Translations under genes and position numbers: made by a program | Assembly (NCBI GenBank): GCA_033852135.1 | Contig: JAWSVB010000013.1 | Location: 62,001 to 126,000 of the forward strand | DNA from: QZLE01 sp033852135 | GTDB taxonomy: Bacteria > Pseudomonadota > Gammaproteobacteria > QZLD01 | Reading direction: 5' to 3' | DNA length: 64,000 bases | The notes under the pieces: model-generated | Told to the model about the DNA's origin: nothing | The model's database searches: none | Seen by the model: the letters and a program-made list of their open reading frames with translations, nothing else | In this document: in pieces, positions 50,709 to 60,455 of the stretch | How positions within the stretch are numbered: position 1 is the first letter of the stretch | How the letters are laid out: every line of letters begins with the position of its first letter

Positions 50709-52718
50709 ATGAAAAAACAGTTCAAATTAATTAGCAAATATTCTCCATCTGGAGATCAACCGCAAGCTATTGAAAAGCTTATGGAAGGAATCGATGATGG
50801 CCTAGGATATCAAACCGTATTAGGCGTTACCGGCTCGGGTAAAACTTTTACTATAGCCAACATAATAAATGAGCTGCAGCGTCCTGCGCTGATCCTTACA
50901 CCAAATAAAACCCTTACAGCTCAGTTTTACGGTGAGATGAAAGAGTACTTCCCTGAAAACTCAGTGGAATATTTTGTATCTTATTATGACTATTATCAGC
51001 CAGAGGCTTACGTTCCTGCATCCGATACCTTTATCGATAAAGATTCATCGGTGAATGCCCACATCGAGCAGATGCGTCTTTCCGCTACTAAAGCGATATT
51101 AGAGCGGCAGGATACAATCATCGTCGCCTCAGTATCATCGATCTATGGTCTGGGTGATCCAAAGCAATATTTGAGTATGGTGCTGCACTTAGTAAAAGGG
51201 GGAAGGATAGAGCATCGAGCGCTATTAAGGCGCCTTGCTGAGCTGCAATACAGTAGAAATGATGTGGTATTTGATCGTGCTAGTTTTCGCGTGCGCGGTG
51301 ATGTGATTGATGTATTTCCGGCAGAATCAGAAAAAGAAGCAATAAGAATTGAACTGTTTGATGACGAGATAGAATCTCTATCATATTTTGACCCGCTTAC
51401 CGGAGAGTTATTGAGCAGAGTATCGCGCTTAACGGTTTACCCCAAAACCCATTATGTAACACCGCGTGAAACTATAATTAGTGCAATCGATGAGATAAAA
51501 ATTGAGTTGCGCAGCAGATTAGAGCAGTTGCGTGGTGATAACCGATTGGTTGAAGCGCAGCGCTTAGAGCAACGTGTGATGTATGACATTGAGATGTTTA
51601 ATGAGCTAGGTTACTGCTCCGGGGTGGAAAACTACTCGCGCTACCTTTCTGGTAGATCATCGGGAGAGCCACCACCAACATTAATGGACTATCTCCCTGA
51701 GGATGCGCTGATAATTATTGATGAGTCCCATGTTACCGTGCCGCAGATAGGTGCAATGTATAAGGGGGATCGCTCCCGCAAAGAAACCTTAGTGCAATAT
51801 GGTTTTCGCTTGCCTTCAGCTTTGGATAATAGGCCATTGCGCTTTGATGAGTTTGAGAATATAGCTCCACAGACAGTTTATGTTTCGGCAACGCCAGGTG
51901 ACTATGAGAAGGATAAATCGGGTCAGATAGTAGAGTTAGTTGTGCGTCCAACTGGGTTGGTTGATCCGCATATAGAGGTAAGGCCAGCAACTACTCAGGT
52001 TGATGATCTGCTATCTGAAATTAATATTGTCACCGCCAAACAGGAACGTGTTTTAGTGACAACTCTCACCAAAAAGATGTCAGAAGATCTCACAGATTAT
52101 CTATTGGAGCATGATGTAAGAGTGCGTTACCTCCATTCAGATATCGATACGGTAGAGCGGATGGAGATAATTCGTGATCTCAGGTTGGGGAATTTTGATG
52201 TGCTAGTTGGGATTAATTTATTACGCGAAGGGTTGGATATTCCAGAAGTGTCACTGGTAACCATATTGGATGCGGATAAAGAGGGTTTTTTACGCTCCGA
52301 AAGATCGCTAATTCAGACCATTGGTAGATCAGCGCGTAATGCAAATGGTAGAGCAATACTCTATGCGGATAAAATCACTAAATCTATGCAAAAGGCAATG
52401 GATGAAACAGCAAGGCGCCGCGAAAGACAGATAAAATACAATGAAGAGCATGGTATTACACCGCAAACCATTCAAAAAGCAGTGCGCGACATCATGGAAA
52501 GTGGCAGTTACTACACTGCAGACAATAAGAAAACCAAGCGCGGTAAAGTTGCAGAGGATAAGGCTGATTATAGCAACCTTACGCCGCACCAGTTGTCGGT
52601 AAAAATGGATAAAATGGAAAAGCAGATGTTCGAGCATGCGCAAAACCTTGAGTTTGAACAAGCAGCAAAGCTACGAGATGAAATTGAAGAGCTAAGAGAG
52701 GTTTTTATTGAGGTGTAG
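50709..52718 (+). CDS. uvrB: Excinuclease ABC subunit B (UvrB)
   Basis: The 669-residue product has Walker A GVTGSGKTFTIAN, the beta-hairpin region YYDYYQPEAYVP, DESH box IIDESHVTVPQIG, helicase motifs NLLREGLDIPEVSLV and IQTIGRSARN, and the C-terminal UVR domain (MEKQMFEHAQNLEFEQAAKL). UvrB verifies DNA lesions in nucleotide excision repair. Length matches the family. LexA-box sequences were not obvious in the short upstream gap. Confidence 0.97.
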   Translation: MKKQFKLISKYSPSGDQPQAIEKLMEGIDDGLGYQTVLGVTGSGKTFTIANIINELQRPALILTPNKTLTAQFYGEMKEYFPENSVEYFVSYYDYYQPEAYVPASDTFIDKDSSVNAHIEQMRLSATKAILERQDTIIVASVSSIYGLGDPKQYLSMVLHLVKGGRIEHRALLRRLAELQYSRNDVVFDRASFRVRGDVIDVFPAESEKEAIRIELFDDEIESLSYFDPLTGELLSRVSRLTVYPKTHYVTPRETIISAIDEIKIELRSRLEQLRGDNRLVEAQRLEQRVMYDIEMFNELGYCSGVENYSRYLSGRSSGEPPPTLMDYLPEDALIIIDESHVTVPQIGAMYKGDRSRKETLVQYGFRLPSALDNRPLRFDEFENIAPQTVYVSATPGDYEKDKSGQIVELVVRPTGLVDPHIEVRPATTQVDDLLSEINIVTAKQERVLVTTLTKKMSEDLTDYLLEHDVRVRYLHSDIDTVERMEIIRDLRLGNFDVLVGINLLREGLDIPEVSLVTILDADKEGFLRSERSLIQTIGRSARNANGRAILYADKITKSMQKAMDETARRRERQIKYNEEHGITPQTIQKAVRDIMESGSYYTADNKKTKRGKVAEDKADYSNLTPHQLSVKMDKMEKQMFEHAQNLEFEQAAKLRDEIEELREVFIEV

Positions 52719-52801
52719 GTTTGAATCTAGCTATGGCAACGATTTAGAGGGTAATTACCTTGACACCAAGCCAATAATTAGTAAAATCCACACTCCTTTT
52801 A

Positions 52802-52829
52802 TTGAGATTGTCAGATTTGTCTCTATAAT
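52802..52829 (+). promoter_or_regulatory. Candidate promoter for tRNA-Val and thrS
   Basis: TTGAGA, 16 bases, TATAAT (52824-52829), about 80 bases before the tRNA. A second possible pair, TTGACA-16-TAAAAT, lies at 52760-52787. Confidence 0.4.
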
Positions 52830-52909
52830 TGCATGGATTGATGTTGGTCATTGAATGACCTTATACATAAAGTTCATTAGCTACTTAAATAAATAGGTAC
52901 TAAATAAAT

Positions 52910-52984
52910 AGGCGCGTAGCTCAGTGGTAGAGCACTACCTTGACATGGTAGTGGTCGGTGGTTCAATCCCGCCCGCGCCTACCA
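52910..52984 (+). tRNA. tRNA-Val (GAC)
   Basis: 75 nt: acceptor AGGCGCG/CGCGCCT, D-arm GCTCAGTGGTAGAGC, anticodon arm ACTACC-TTGACAT-GGTAGT with anticodon GAC, T-loop GGTTCAATCCC, discriminator A and encoded CCA. The tRNA-Val(GAC)-thrS order is common in gammaproteobacteria. Confidence 0.97.
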
Positions 52985-53036
52985 AATTCTAATTAATATA
53001 TACATGGCCATTCGTATCGGTCAGTAAGGAAGTGAA

Positions 53037-54962
53037 ATGCCAGTAATCACCCTCCCAGACGGAAGTCAAAAAACCTTCGAAGAAAACGTAACAGTAATGG
53101 ATGTAGCTGCATCTATTGGAGCTGGTCTTGCTAAAGCAACATTGGCAGGCAAAGTAAACGGTACAACCGTAAATCATGACTATCTAATCGAAGAAGATGC
53201 AAACCTACAAATCATCACCGAAAAGGATGATGAGGGTCTTGATATAATCCGTCATTCAGCTGCTCATCTAATGGCTCATGCAGTAAAACAACTTTTTCCA
53301 GAAGCTCAGGTTACCATCGGTCCTAGCATTGAAGATGGTTTCTACTACGATTTTTCATATGAAAGATCATTTGTCCCTGAAGATCTAGCTGCAATCGAAA
53401 AGAAGATGAAAGAGTTGGCAAAGGCCAACATTGAAATCACCCGCAAGGTGATGGATCGCGATGAAGCGATAGAATTTTTTAATAGCATCGGTGAGAAATA
53501 CAAGGCTGAGATTATCAGCGACATTCCAGCTGGTGAGCAGATCTCCTTATATGAGCAAGGTGATTTTATTGATCTTTGTCGTGGTCCACACGTGCCTAGC
53601 ACAGGTAAGATCAAATCTGTAAAAGTTATGAAAGTTGCTGGAGCATACTGGCGCGGTAACTCTGACAATGAAATGCTGCAGCGTATCTATGCGACAGCAT
53701 GGCGTGATAAAAAAGAGCTAAAAGCTTATCTGCTTAGATTAGAAGAAGCAGAAAAAAGAGATCACAGAAAGATCGGTAAAGCTTTAAACCTATTTCATAT
53801 GCAGGAAGAAGCGCCAGGAATGGTATTCTGGCATGAAAAAGGTTGGAGCATCTATCTGACTATACAAGACTATATTCGTAAACTAGTTAGAAGAAATGGT
53901 TATCACGAAGTAAGAACGCCGCAAATGATTAGCCGTGTTTTGTGGGAAAAATCTGGTCATTGGGATAAATTCCATGAAGAGATGTTTACTACAGCTTCAG
54001 AACAGCGTGATTATGCTGTAAAGCCTATGAACTGCCCTGGTCACGTACAGATCTTTAATCAAGGCGTGAAAAGTTACCGAGATCTTCCATACAGAATATG
54101 TGAATTTGGTGATTGTCATCGTAATGAGCCATCTGGAACTCTACAGGGTACAATGCGTGTTAGAGGTTTTGTTCAAGATGATGGGCATATTTTCTGTACC
54201 GAAGATCAGATTCAAAGTGAAGTTGCTGATTTTATCGATTTAGTCTTTAAAACCTATGGTGATTTTGGTTTTGAAGATATCACCATTGCATTAGCAACTC
54301 GCCCAGAGAAAAGGGTTGGTGATGATGAAGTTTGGGATAAAGCAGAAAAAGCGCTTGAAATTGCCCTTAAAGAAAAAGGGTTAGAATTTACATTTAAGCC
54401 GGGTGAAGGTGCGTTTTACGGACCAAAAATTGAGTTCACCATGCGCGATTGTTTAAATCGTGGCTGGCAGCTTGGTACTGTACAGGTAGATTTCTCCATG
54501 GCAGGGCGTTTAGATGCGCAATATGTTGCCGAAGATGGACAAAGAAAGCACCCAGTTTTGATTCATCGTGCAATACTTGGATCACTAGAAAGATTCATCG
54601 GAATTTTGATAGAGCATCACGCTGGAATCATGCCTACATGGCTATCTCCGGTGCAAGTCGCTGTGATGAGTATCACCGATAGACAGGTAGATTTTGTAAA
54701 ATCAGTCGAAAAGAAATTGCTAAATAATGACATTAGAGTGATTTCAGACTTGAGAAATGAGAAAATCGGATTTAAAATCCGCGAACACACTTTGCAAAGA
54801 GTCCCTTACATGCTTGTAATTGGTGACCGCGAAAGCGAAGAGAGCAAAGTGGCTGTGCGGACAAGAGATGGAAGAGATCTCGGTGTTATGTCTGTTGATG
54901 AGTTTTTGGATAAAATTCAAACAGATATCGCTAACTTTGGTAATGAAACTGTGGAGGAATAG
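53037..54962 (+). CDS. thrS: Threonyl-tRNA synthetase
   Basis: The 641-residue enzyme has the TGS domain (1-61), the editing domain with HSAAHLMAHAVKQLFP and the later Cys/His of YEQGDFIDLCRGPHVPSTG, the class II core with motif 2 FGDCHRNEPSG, zinc ligands in MNCPGHVQIF, motif 3 and the anticodon domain (about 540-641). AAGGAAG precedes the ATG. It heads the translation operon; infC starts 2 bases after its stop. Confidence 0.98.
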   Translation: MPVITLPDGSQKTFEENVTVMDVAASIGAGLAKATLAGKVNGTTVNHDYLIEEDANLQIITEKDDEGLDIIRHSAAHLMAHAVKQLFPEAQVTIGPSIEDGFYYDFSYERSFVPEDLAAIEKKMKELAKANIEITRKVMDRDEAIEFFNSIGEKYKAEIISDIPAGEQISLYEQGDFIDLCRGPHVPSTGKIKSVKVMKVAGAYWRGNSDNEMLQRIYATAWRDKKELKAYLLRLEEAEKRDHRKIGKALNLFHMQEEAPGMVFWHEKGWSIYLTIQDYIRKLVRRNGYHEVRTPQMISRVLWEKSGHWDKFHEEMFTTASEQRDYAVKPMNCPGHVQIFNQGVKSYRDLPYRICEFGDCHRNEPSGTLQGTMRVRGFVQDDGHIFCTEDQIQSEVADFIDLVFKTYGDFGFEDITIALATRPEKRVGDDEVWDKAEKALEIALKEKGLEFTFKPGEGAFYGPKIEFTMRDCLNRGWQLGTVQVDFSMAGRLDAQYVAEDGQRKHPVLIHRAILGSLERFIGILIEHHAGIMPTWLSPVQVAVMSITDRQVDFVKSVEKKLLNNDIRVISDLRNEKIGFKIREHTLQRVPYMLVIGDRESEESKVAVRTRDGRDLGVMSVDEFLDKIQTDIANFGNETVEE

Positions 54963-54964
54963 AT

Positions 54965-55486
54965 ATCGCTGCTGAAAAGAGTACTCGCTGTAACAAAGAG
55001 ATTAAATGCCGAGAGGTAAGATTAATCGATGCAGAAGGCGAACAATTAGGTGTTGTTTCAATTGAAGATGCTTTAGAAAGAGCTTATAATGCCAACCTTG
55101 ATTTGGTAGAGGTTTCACCGACAGCTTCACCGCCAGTATGTCGAGTTATGGACTATGGAAAGTACAAATTCGAATTGGCAAAAAAGCAGCAGGCTGCTAA
55201 GAAAAAGCAGAAACAGATTCAGGTCAAAGAAGTAAAGTTTCGACCAGGGACGGAAGACGGGGATTATCAGGTAAAACTACGCAACCTGATACGTTTCCTA
55301 GAAAACGGGGATAAAGTTAAAGTTACTTTAAGATTCCGTGGGCGCGAGATGGCTCATATGGATCTTGGTGAAAAGTTGCTTAAACGAGTAGAGAAGGATC
55401 TCGAAGAAATTACTGTAGTCGATCAAAGGCCAAAACGGGAAGGTCGACAAATGGTGATGATGTTATCTCCCAAAAAGAAAAAGTAG
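54965..55486 (+). CDS. infC: Translation initiation factor IF-3, ATC start
   Basis: The IF3 frame is open from just after thrS. The N-domain reads NKEIKCREVRLIDAEGEQLG, VSIEDALERAYNANLDLVEV, and the C-domain ends MVMMLSPKKKK. The only start that gives the usual length (173 residues) is an ATC at 54965, with GGAGG about 8 bases upstream inside the thrS end. IF3 genes use AUU/AUC/AUA starts so that IF3 limits its own synthesis. A TTG at 55103 would delete the N-domain and is wrong. Confidence 0.93.
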   Translation: MAAEKSTRCNKEIKCREVRLIDAEGEQLGVVSIEDALERAYNANLDLVEVSPTASPPVCRVMDYGKYKFELAKKQQAAKKKQKQIQVKEVKFRPGTEDGDYQVKLRNLIRFLENGDKVKVTLRFRGREMAHMDLGEKLLKRVEKDLEEITVVDQRPKREGRQMVMMLSPKKKK

Positions 55487-55514
55487 TATTTAACATTAAC
55501 AATGCGGAGTTATT

Positions 55515-55712
55515 ATGCCTAAAATGAAATCCATACGTGGAGCAGCGAAGCGTTTTCGCAAAACTGCATCCGGTTCAATCAAGCGTGGCCAGTCTCATAG
55601 AAGCCATATCTTGACCAAAAAAAGCACCAAGCGTAAGCGTCATCTACGTGCACCAGCAACTGTACATCCATCAGATGTTAAGTTGATCACTAGAATGTTG
55701 CCTAACCTATAA
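55515..55712 (+). CDS. rpmI: Ribosomal protein bL35
   Basis: 65 residues, MPKMKSIRGAAKRFRKTASG to KLITRMLPNL, the bL35 pattern. GGAG lies upstream. It is the second gene of the infC-rpmI-rplT set. Confidence 0.97.
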   Translation: MPKMKSIRGAAKRFRKTASGSIKRGQSHRSHILTKKSTKRKRHLRAPATVHPSDVKLITRMLPNL

Positions 55713-55783
55713 ATGCAAAGTTGTTTTTATAAAAGCTAACCCTTTTGTATTAACGCCAAGCAGATGCTTAACCGGAGAAGAGT

Positions 55784-56137
55784 ATGCCAAGAGTAAAACG
55801 CGGTGTTACGGCACACGCTAAACACAAGAAAATTTTAAAGAAAGCCAAAGGTTATTACGGAGCCCGTAGAAAGGTCTTCCGTGTTGCTAAACAGGCTGTT
55901 ATCAAAGCAGGTCAATATGCGTATCGTGATAGACGTCAGCGTAGACGTCAGTTTAGAGCGCTATGGATCGCAAGAATCAACGCTGCAGCCCGTATGAACG
56001 GCCTGAACTACAGTAGATTCATTGCTGGTCTTAAGAAAGCATGCATTGAAATTGACCGTAAGGTTTTAGCTGATATCGCAGTACACGATAAGCCAGCTTT
56101 CACCCTTTTGGTTGAAAAGGCAAAAGCAAGCCTATAA
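55784..56137 (+). CDS. rplT: Ribosomal protein bL20
   Basis: 117 residues, MPRVKRGVTAHAKHKKILKK with AKGYYGARRKVFRVAKQ and FIAGLKKACIEIDRKVLADI, the bL20 pattern. In E. coli bL20 represses rpmI-rplT by binding mRNA structure upstream of rpmI; I did not identify that structure here. Confidence 0.97.
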   Translation: MPRVKRGVTAHAKHKKILKKAKGYYGARRKVFRVAKQAVIKAGQYAYRDRRQRRRQFRALWIARINAAARMNGLNYSRFIAGLKKACIEIDRKVLADIAVHDKPAFTLLVEKAKASL

Positions 56138-56202
56138 AAGCTTAAGCCATATCTTTTGCAAGAGGTTTCTTAATAGAAGCCTTTAAAGATACGGAAAAGA
56201 TA

Positions 56203-56234
56203 AAGGAAGATAGGCAGCATTGTCTATCTTCCTT
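56203..56234 (+). terminator. Attenuator- or terminator-like hairpin between rplT and pheS
   Basis: AAGGAAGATAG and CTATCTTCCTT form an 11-base stem, followed by TT-rich sequence. A smaller hairpin at 56164-56181 (GGTTTCT/AGAAGCC) precedes it. In E. coli this gap holds the pheM leader and pheST attenuator; I found no Phe-rich leader peptide here, so partial termination of the ribosomal operon is the safer reading. Confidence 0.55.
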
Positions 56235-56281
56235 CTTATTTATAAACTGGTCCCTATTATTTACAGGTATCCCTAGCTACG

Positions 56282-57313
56282 ATGAATACTTCAGTCGATC
56301 AAGAAATTGATGCTCTTGTGCTGGATGCGTTAGCTGCTATTGAAAAAGCAGAAGACCTTTCAGAGTTTGATCAGATCCGTGTTCAATACATGGGTAAGAA
56401 AGGTGTTCTTACAGATAAGCTGAAAAGCTTAGGTAAGTTACCTGCAGAGCAACGTCCGCTAGTTGGACAATCAATAAACGCTGCTAAGCAAAAGATACAG
56501 ACCACCCTTGAAGAGCGCAAAAATAAGCTACAGCAGGCAGCCCTTGATAAAGAGCTGGCAGCAGAAGCTGTTGACGTAACCCTTCCTGGAAGAGGTATAA
56601 AGCAAGGCGGTTTACACCCAGTAACTAAAACCATGCAAAGAATAGAAGAGTTGTTTGCTAAAGTTGGTTTTGTAGTTGAAGAAGGACCTGAGATAGAAGA
56701 CGATTACCACAATTTTGAGGCACTAAATATTCCATCGCATCATCCTGCGAGAGCGATGCATGATACATTTTATTTTTGCCCTGATATGTTATTGCGTACT
56801 CAAACATCATCTGTACAAATCAGAGTTATGGATGAGCAAGAGCCGCCACTAAGAATTATTTCTCCTGGACGTGTTTATAGACATGACTGGGATATCACCC
56901 ACACACCAATGTTTCATCAGGTTGAAGGCTTGCTAATTGATAAAGATGTTAGTTTTGCCGACCTTAAAGGTGTTCTGTATGACTTCATGCGCGCATTTTT
57001 TGAGAAAGACCTAGATTTACGCTTTAGACCTTCTTATTTCCCATTCACTGAGCCATCTGCTGAGGTAGATATTCAATGTGTTATGTGTGACGGCGTTGGT
57101 TGCCGTGTTTGTAAAGGCACAGGCTGGTTAGAAGTGTTAGGGTGTGGGATGGTGCATCCAAACGTACTGAATAATGTAGGTATAAATACTGAAGAGTATA
57201 TTGGATATGCATTTGGTATGGGTGTTGAGAGATTAGCTATGCTGCGTTATGGCATAGATGATCTAAGAATGTTTTTTGAAAATGACTTGTCATTTTTACA
57301 GCAATTTAACTAG
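56282..57313 (+). CDS. pheS: Phenylalanyl-tRNA synthetase alpha subunit
   Basis: The 343-residue protein has an N-terminal coiled coil and the class II core: GRGIKQGGLHPVTKTMQRIE, FEALNIPSHHPARAMHDTFY, RVYRHDWDITHTPMFHQVEG, FRPSYFPFTEPSAEVDI and GCGMVHPNVL with FGMGVERLAMLRYGI. pheT starts 11 bases downstream. Confidence 0.98.
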   Translation: MNTSVDQEIDALVLDALAAIEKAEDLSEFDQIRVQYMGKKGVLTDKLKSLGKLPAEQRPLVGQSINAAKQKIQTTLEERKNKLQQAALDKELAAEAVDVTLPGRGIKQGGLHPVTKTMQRIEELFAKVGFVVEEGPEIEDDYHNFEALNIPSHHPARAMHDTFYFCPDMLLRTQTSSVQIRVMDEQEPPLRIISPGRVYRHDWDITHTPMFHQVEGLLIDKDVSFADLKGVLYDFMRAFFEKDLDLRFRPSYFPFTEPSAEVDIQCVMCDGVGCRVCKGTGWLEVLGCGMVHPNVLNNVGINTEEYIGYAFGMGVERLAMLRYGIDDLRMFFENDLSFLQQFN

Positions 57314-57324
57314 AGAGATTAGCG

Positions 57325-59697
57325 ATGAAGATAAGTGAGCAATGGCTGCGCGAGTTTGTAGATGTAAGTCTACCAACGAATGAACTTGCAGAGCAGCTCA
57401 CAATGGCTGGGTTGGAAGTAGATTCTATTGAACCTGCAGCTCCTGAATTTACCGGAGTAGTAGTAGCCCAGATCATTAAGTGTGAACCTCATCCTGATGC
57501 AGATAAGCTGCAAGTTTGCAAAGTAAACACTGGTAGTGAAGAGGTGCAGATTGTTTGTGGCGCCAAAAATGCTAGAGAAGGGTTAATAGCTCCATTAGCT
57601 ACTATTGGTGGCAAACTACCTGGTGATTTTAAAATCAAAAAAGCCAAACTTCGTGGTGTGGAATCATTTGGAATGTTGTGCTCGGCTAAAGAGATTGGTA
57701 TTGCAGAAAGCGCCGAAGGGTTACTTGAACTGCCAGCAGATGCACCAGTTGGCACTGATATTCGTGAGTACCTACAGCTAAATGACACCATTATTGAAGT
57801 TGATCTAACACCAAATAGAAGTGACTGTTTAGGAATGACAGGTGTTGCACGTGAAGTTGGTGTAATTACTCGTAGCGCCTTTACTGAAAAGCAGATTGAT
57901 CAAGTTGCTTGTGAAATTGATAAGCAATTTCCCGTTGAAATTAATGATAGTGAACAGTGTCCACGTTATGCCGGTAGAGTTATCACCGGGGTAAATCCAC
58001 AGGCTGAAACACCAATCTGGATGCAAGAGAAGTTGCGCCGTGGTGGAATCAGAAGCCTAAGTCCTATCGTAGATATTACAAATTACGTTCTGCTTGAGTT
58101 AGGGCAACCAATGCATGCCTTTGACTTAGATAAGTTGCATGGCTGTATTGTTGTGCGTATGGCTAAAGATGGTGAAGAGCTAGAGTTGCTTGATGGTCAA
58201 ACCATTAAGTTAAAATCAGATTCACTAGTTATTAGTGATAAGACTAAGCCAGTTGCTCTTGCTGGAGTGATGGGTGGTTTAGAGAGCTCAGTAACAGATG
58301 GTACTCAAGATATATTCCTTGAGAGTGCTTTCTTTACTCCAAAGGCTATAGCCGGTAAAGCTAGAAATTATGGATTACATACTGATTCATCGCATAGATT
58401 TGAGCGTGGAGTTGATCCAGAGCTTCAAATTAAGGCAATTGAGTTAGCAACTAAACTTATCCTTGAGATTACAGGTGGTAAAGCTGGTCCTGTAATTGAA
58501 GCTACAAGCAATGAGCACATGCCAAAAATGGCAGTTATCAAATTACGCCGTGATAGAATCGCAAAGGTTCTAGGTGTAACTCTTATAGATGCTGATATTG
58601 AAGATATCCTTACCAGATTAGGCTTCGCTGTTTCTGCTCAAGGTGATGGTTGGGAAGTGACCGCACCGCTATTTAGATTTGATGTGTCTATTGAAGAAGA
58701 TCTAATTGAAGAGCTTGGCAGAGTCTATGGATATAACAATATTCCAAGATCAAATGCTTCTAGCAACTTATCTATTAAAGCGATTCCAGAGAAGGATGTT
58801 GCGTTAACATCGGTGCAAAAAACACTGATCGATAGAGAATATCAAGAAGCCATAACCTACAGTTTTGTATGTCCAAAAACTCAGGAGCTAATAACTCCAG
58901 GGGAAGAGCAGATTAAATTAGCAAATCCAATATCATCAGATATGGAAGTTATGCGCTCAACAATATGGACCGGTTTAATAAAAGCTGCAGTTTATAACAA
59001 AAATCGCCAGCATAGCCGTGTACGACTGTTTGAAACAGGTTTAGTATTTGCAAAAAATGGCGATAAAGTTGAACAGAATCCATCTTTAGCTGGAATAATT
59101 CTAGGTTCAAGATTAGCTGAACAGTGGTCGCAAAAATCAGAGGAAGTTGATTTCTTTGATATTAAAGGCGATGTTGAGGCCTTATTAGCACTTGGCGGAT
59201 CTGCTGCTGAATATCAATTTATCGCTGAGAAGCATAATGCCTTGCATCCAGGGCAGTCTGCGAAGATAATGCGTGGCGAAAAACTTATAGGTTGGGTAGG
59301 CGCGATTCATCCAGCCCTTGCCAAGAAGCTAGACCTGCCAATTAAAACATATCTATTTGAGTTAGATATGGATCAGGTTATTCATGGTAGTGTTCCAAAA
59401 TTTGAAAAACTTTCTAAGTTTCCGCAGATCAAACGAGATCTGGCAATAGTGGTTGATGAATCAGTTGCTGCAGATTCTGTACTTAAAGCAGCAGCAGAGG
59501 TAGAACCGGAAATTGTTAAGGAAGTCCGTCTTTTCGACGTTTATCGTGGAAAAGGGGTAGAAGAGAATTGTAAAAGTCTAGCGATTAGCTTGATTTTACG
59601 GCATTTTTCACGCACTCTTATTGATAATGAAGTTGATGCGATCGTTGAGCAAGTAGTTAAAAAGCTTGCTGATCAATTCGACGCAAAGTTGAGGTAA
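57325..59697 (+). CDS. pheT: Phenylalanyl-tRNA synthetase beta subunit
   Basis: The 790-residue protein has the tRNA-binding EMAP-like domain (about 40-150), B3/B4 editing domain (about 200-390, with DITNYVLLELGQPMHAFD), B5 domain, catalytic-like core and FDX-ACB domain at the end (FPQIKRDLAIVVDE ... FSRTLIDNEVD). With pheS it forms the heterotetramer. ihfA begins 7 bases after its stop. Confidence 0.98.
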   Translation: MKISEQWLREFVDVSLPTNELAEQLTMAGLEVDSIEPAAPEFTGVVVAQIIKCEPHPDADKLQVCKVNTGSEEVQIVCGAKNAREGLIAPLATIGGKLPGDFKIKKAKLRGVESFGMLCSAKEIGIAESAEGLLELPADAPVGTDIREYLQLNDTIIEVDLTPNRSDCLGMTGVAREVGVITRSAFTEKQIDQVACEIDKQFPVEINDSEQCPRYAGRVITGVNPQAETPIWMQEKLRRGGIRSLSPIVDITNYVLLELGQPMHAFDLDKLHGCIVVRMAKDGEELELLDGQTIKLKSDSLVISDKTKPVALAGVMGGLESSVTDGTQDIFLESAFFTPKAIAGKARNYGLHTDSSHRFERGVDPELQIKAIELATKLILEITGGKAGPVIEATSNEHMPKMAVIKLRRDRIAKVLGVTLIDADIEDILTRLGFAVSAQGDGWEVTAPLFRFDVSIEEDLIEELGRVYGYNNIPRSNASSNLSIKAIPEKDVALTSVQKTLIDREYQEAITYSFVCPKTQELITPGEEQIKLANPISSDMEVMRSTIWTGLIKAAVYNKNRQHSRVRLFETGLVFAKNGDKVEQNPSLAGIILGSRLAEQWSQKSEEVDFFDIKGDVEALLALGGSAAEYQFIAEKHNALHPGQSAKIMRGEKLIGWVGAIHPALAKKLDLPIKTYLFELDMDQVIHGSVPKFEKLSKFPQIKRDLAIVVDESVAADSVLKAAAEVEPEIVKEVRLFDVYRGKGVEENCKSLAISLILRHFSRTLIDNEVDAIVEQVVKKLADQFDAKLR

Positions 59698-59704
59698 ATT
59701 AAAT

Positions 59705-60004
59705 ATGGCACTAACGAAAGCAGAGATTGCAGAACGTTTGTATGAAGAAGTTGGATTAAACAAGCGCGAAGCAAAGGAACTGGTTGAAAACTTTTTTGAA
59801 CAGTTACGTACATCGTTAGAAGAGGGTACACAGGTCAAATTATCCGGGTTTGGAAACTTTGATCTTAGGGATAAGAATCAACGTCCAGGACGCAACCCAA
59901 AAACTGGTGAAGAGATACCAATCTCAGCACGCAGAGTGGTAACTTTCCGTCCAGGACAAAAGTTAAAATCACGCGTGGAAGCATATGCTGGAACCGAACA
60001 ATAA
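59705..60004 (+). CDS. ihfA: Integration host factor alpha subunit
   Basis: 99 residues, MALTKAEIAERLYEEVGLNK, LSGFGNFDLRDKNQRPGRNP with the DNA-intercalating Pro loop, and RRVVTFRPGQKLKSRVE. The position after pheT identifies the alpha subunit. The last 20 bases overlap the next gene. Confidence 0.97.
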   Translation: MALTKAEIAERLYEEVGLNKREAKELVENFFEQLRTSLEEGTQVKLSGFGNFDLRDKNQRPGRNPKTGEEIPISARRVVTFRPGQKLKSRVEAYAGTEQ

Positions 60005-60341
60005 TCAGGAATTGCCACAAATACCTGCAAAAAGATATTTCACCATTGGTGAAGTAAGTGAACTTTGCGATGTTAAAGCTCACGTTCTCAGATACTGGGA
60101 GCAGGAATTTAGTCAGCTAAAACCGGTAAAACGTCGAGGTAACCGACGTTATTACCAAAGACAGGACGTCATAATGGTCAGGCAGATAAAGAGTCTGCTC
60201 TATGATCAAGGTTTCACCATTGGTGGTGCCAGACAACGTCTGTCTGGTGATAACGCCAAAGAGGATCTAAACCAATCACAACAGGTTATCGATTTAATCT
60301 GCAGTGAGCTGGAAGAAGTTCTGGAAATCCTTAAGCGTTAA
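59985..60341 (+). CDS. MerR-family transcriptional regulator
   Basis: The 118-residue protein has a MerR winged helix: YFTIGEVSELCDVKAHVLRY with WEQEFSQLKPVKRRGNRRYY, then a short coiled coil. It lacks an effector-binding domain. This gene after ihfA is conserved in gammaproteobacteria. Its start overlaps ihfA by 20 bases. Confidence 0.93.
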   Translation: MLEPNNNQELPQIPAKRYFTIGEVSELCDVKAHVLRYWEQEFSQLKPVKRRGNRRYYQRQDVIMVRQIKSLLYDQGFTIGGARQRLSGDNAKEDLNQSQQVIDLICSELEEVLEILKR

Positions 60342-60363
60342 CAAGGTTTAAAGAAAAAAATAA

Positions 60364-60398
60364 AGCATGAGCAGTGGTTTTTCTGCTCATGCTTTTTT
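60364..60398 (+). terminator. Intrinsic terminator ending the pheST-ihfA-merR operon
   Basis: AGCATGAGCAG, an 8-base loop, CTGCTCATGCT, then six T. Confidence 0.92.
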
Positions 60399-60455
60399 GT
60401 GTCTGCAGAATTTTTGGAGGTGAAGCAGTTGGCTTAGTAAAAGTAACTAAATAAC

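Noticed and set aside
56138..56281. pheM-like Phe-rich leader peptide
   Set aside because: No short frame with a Phe run precedes the hairpin, so attenuation by Phe-tRNA is not supported.
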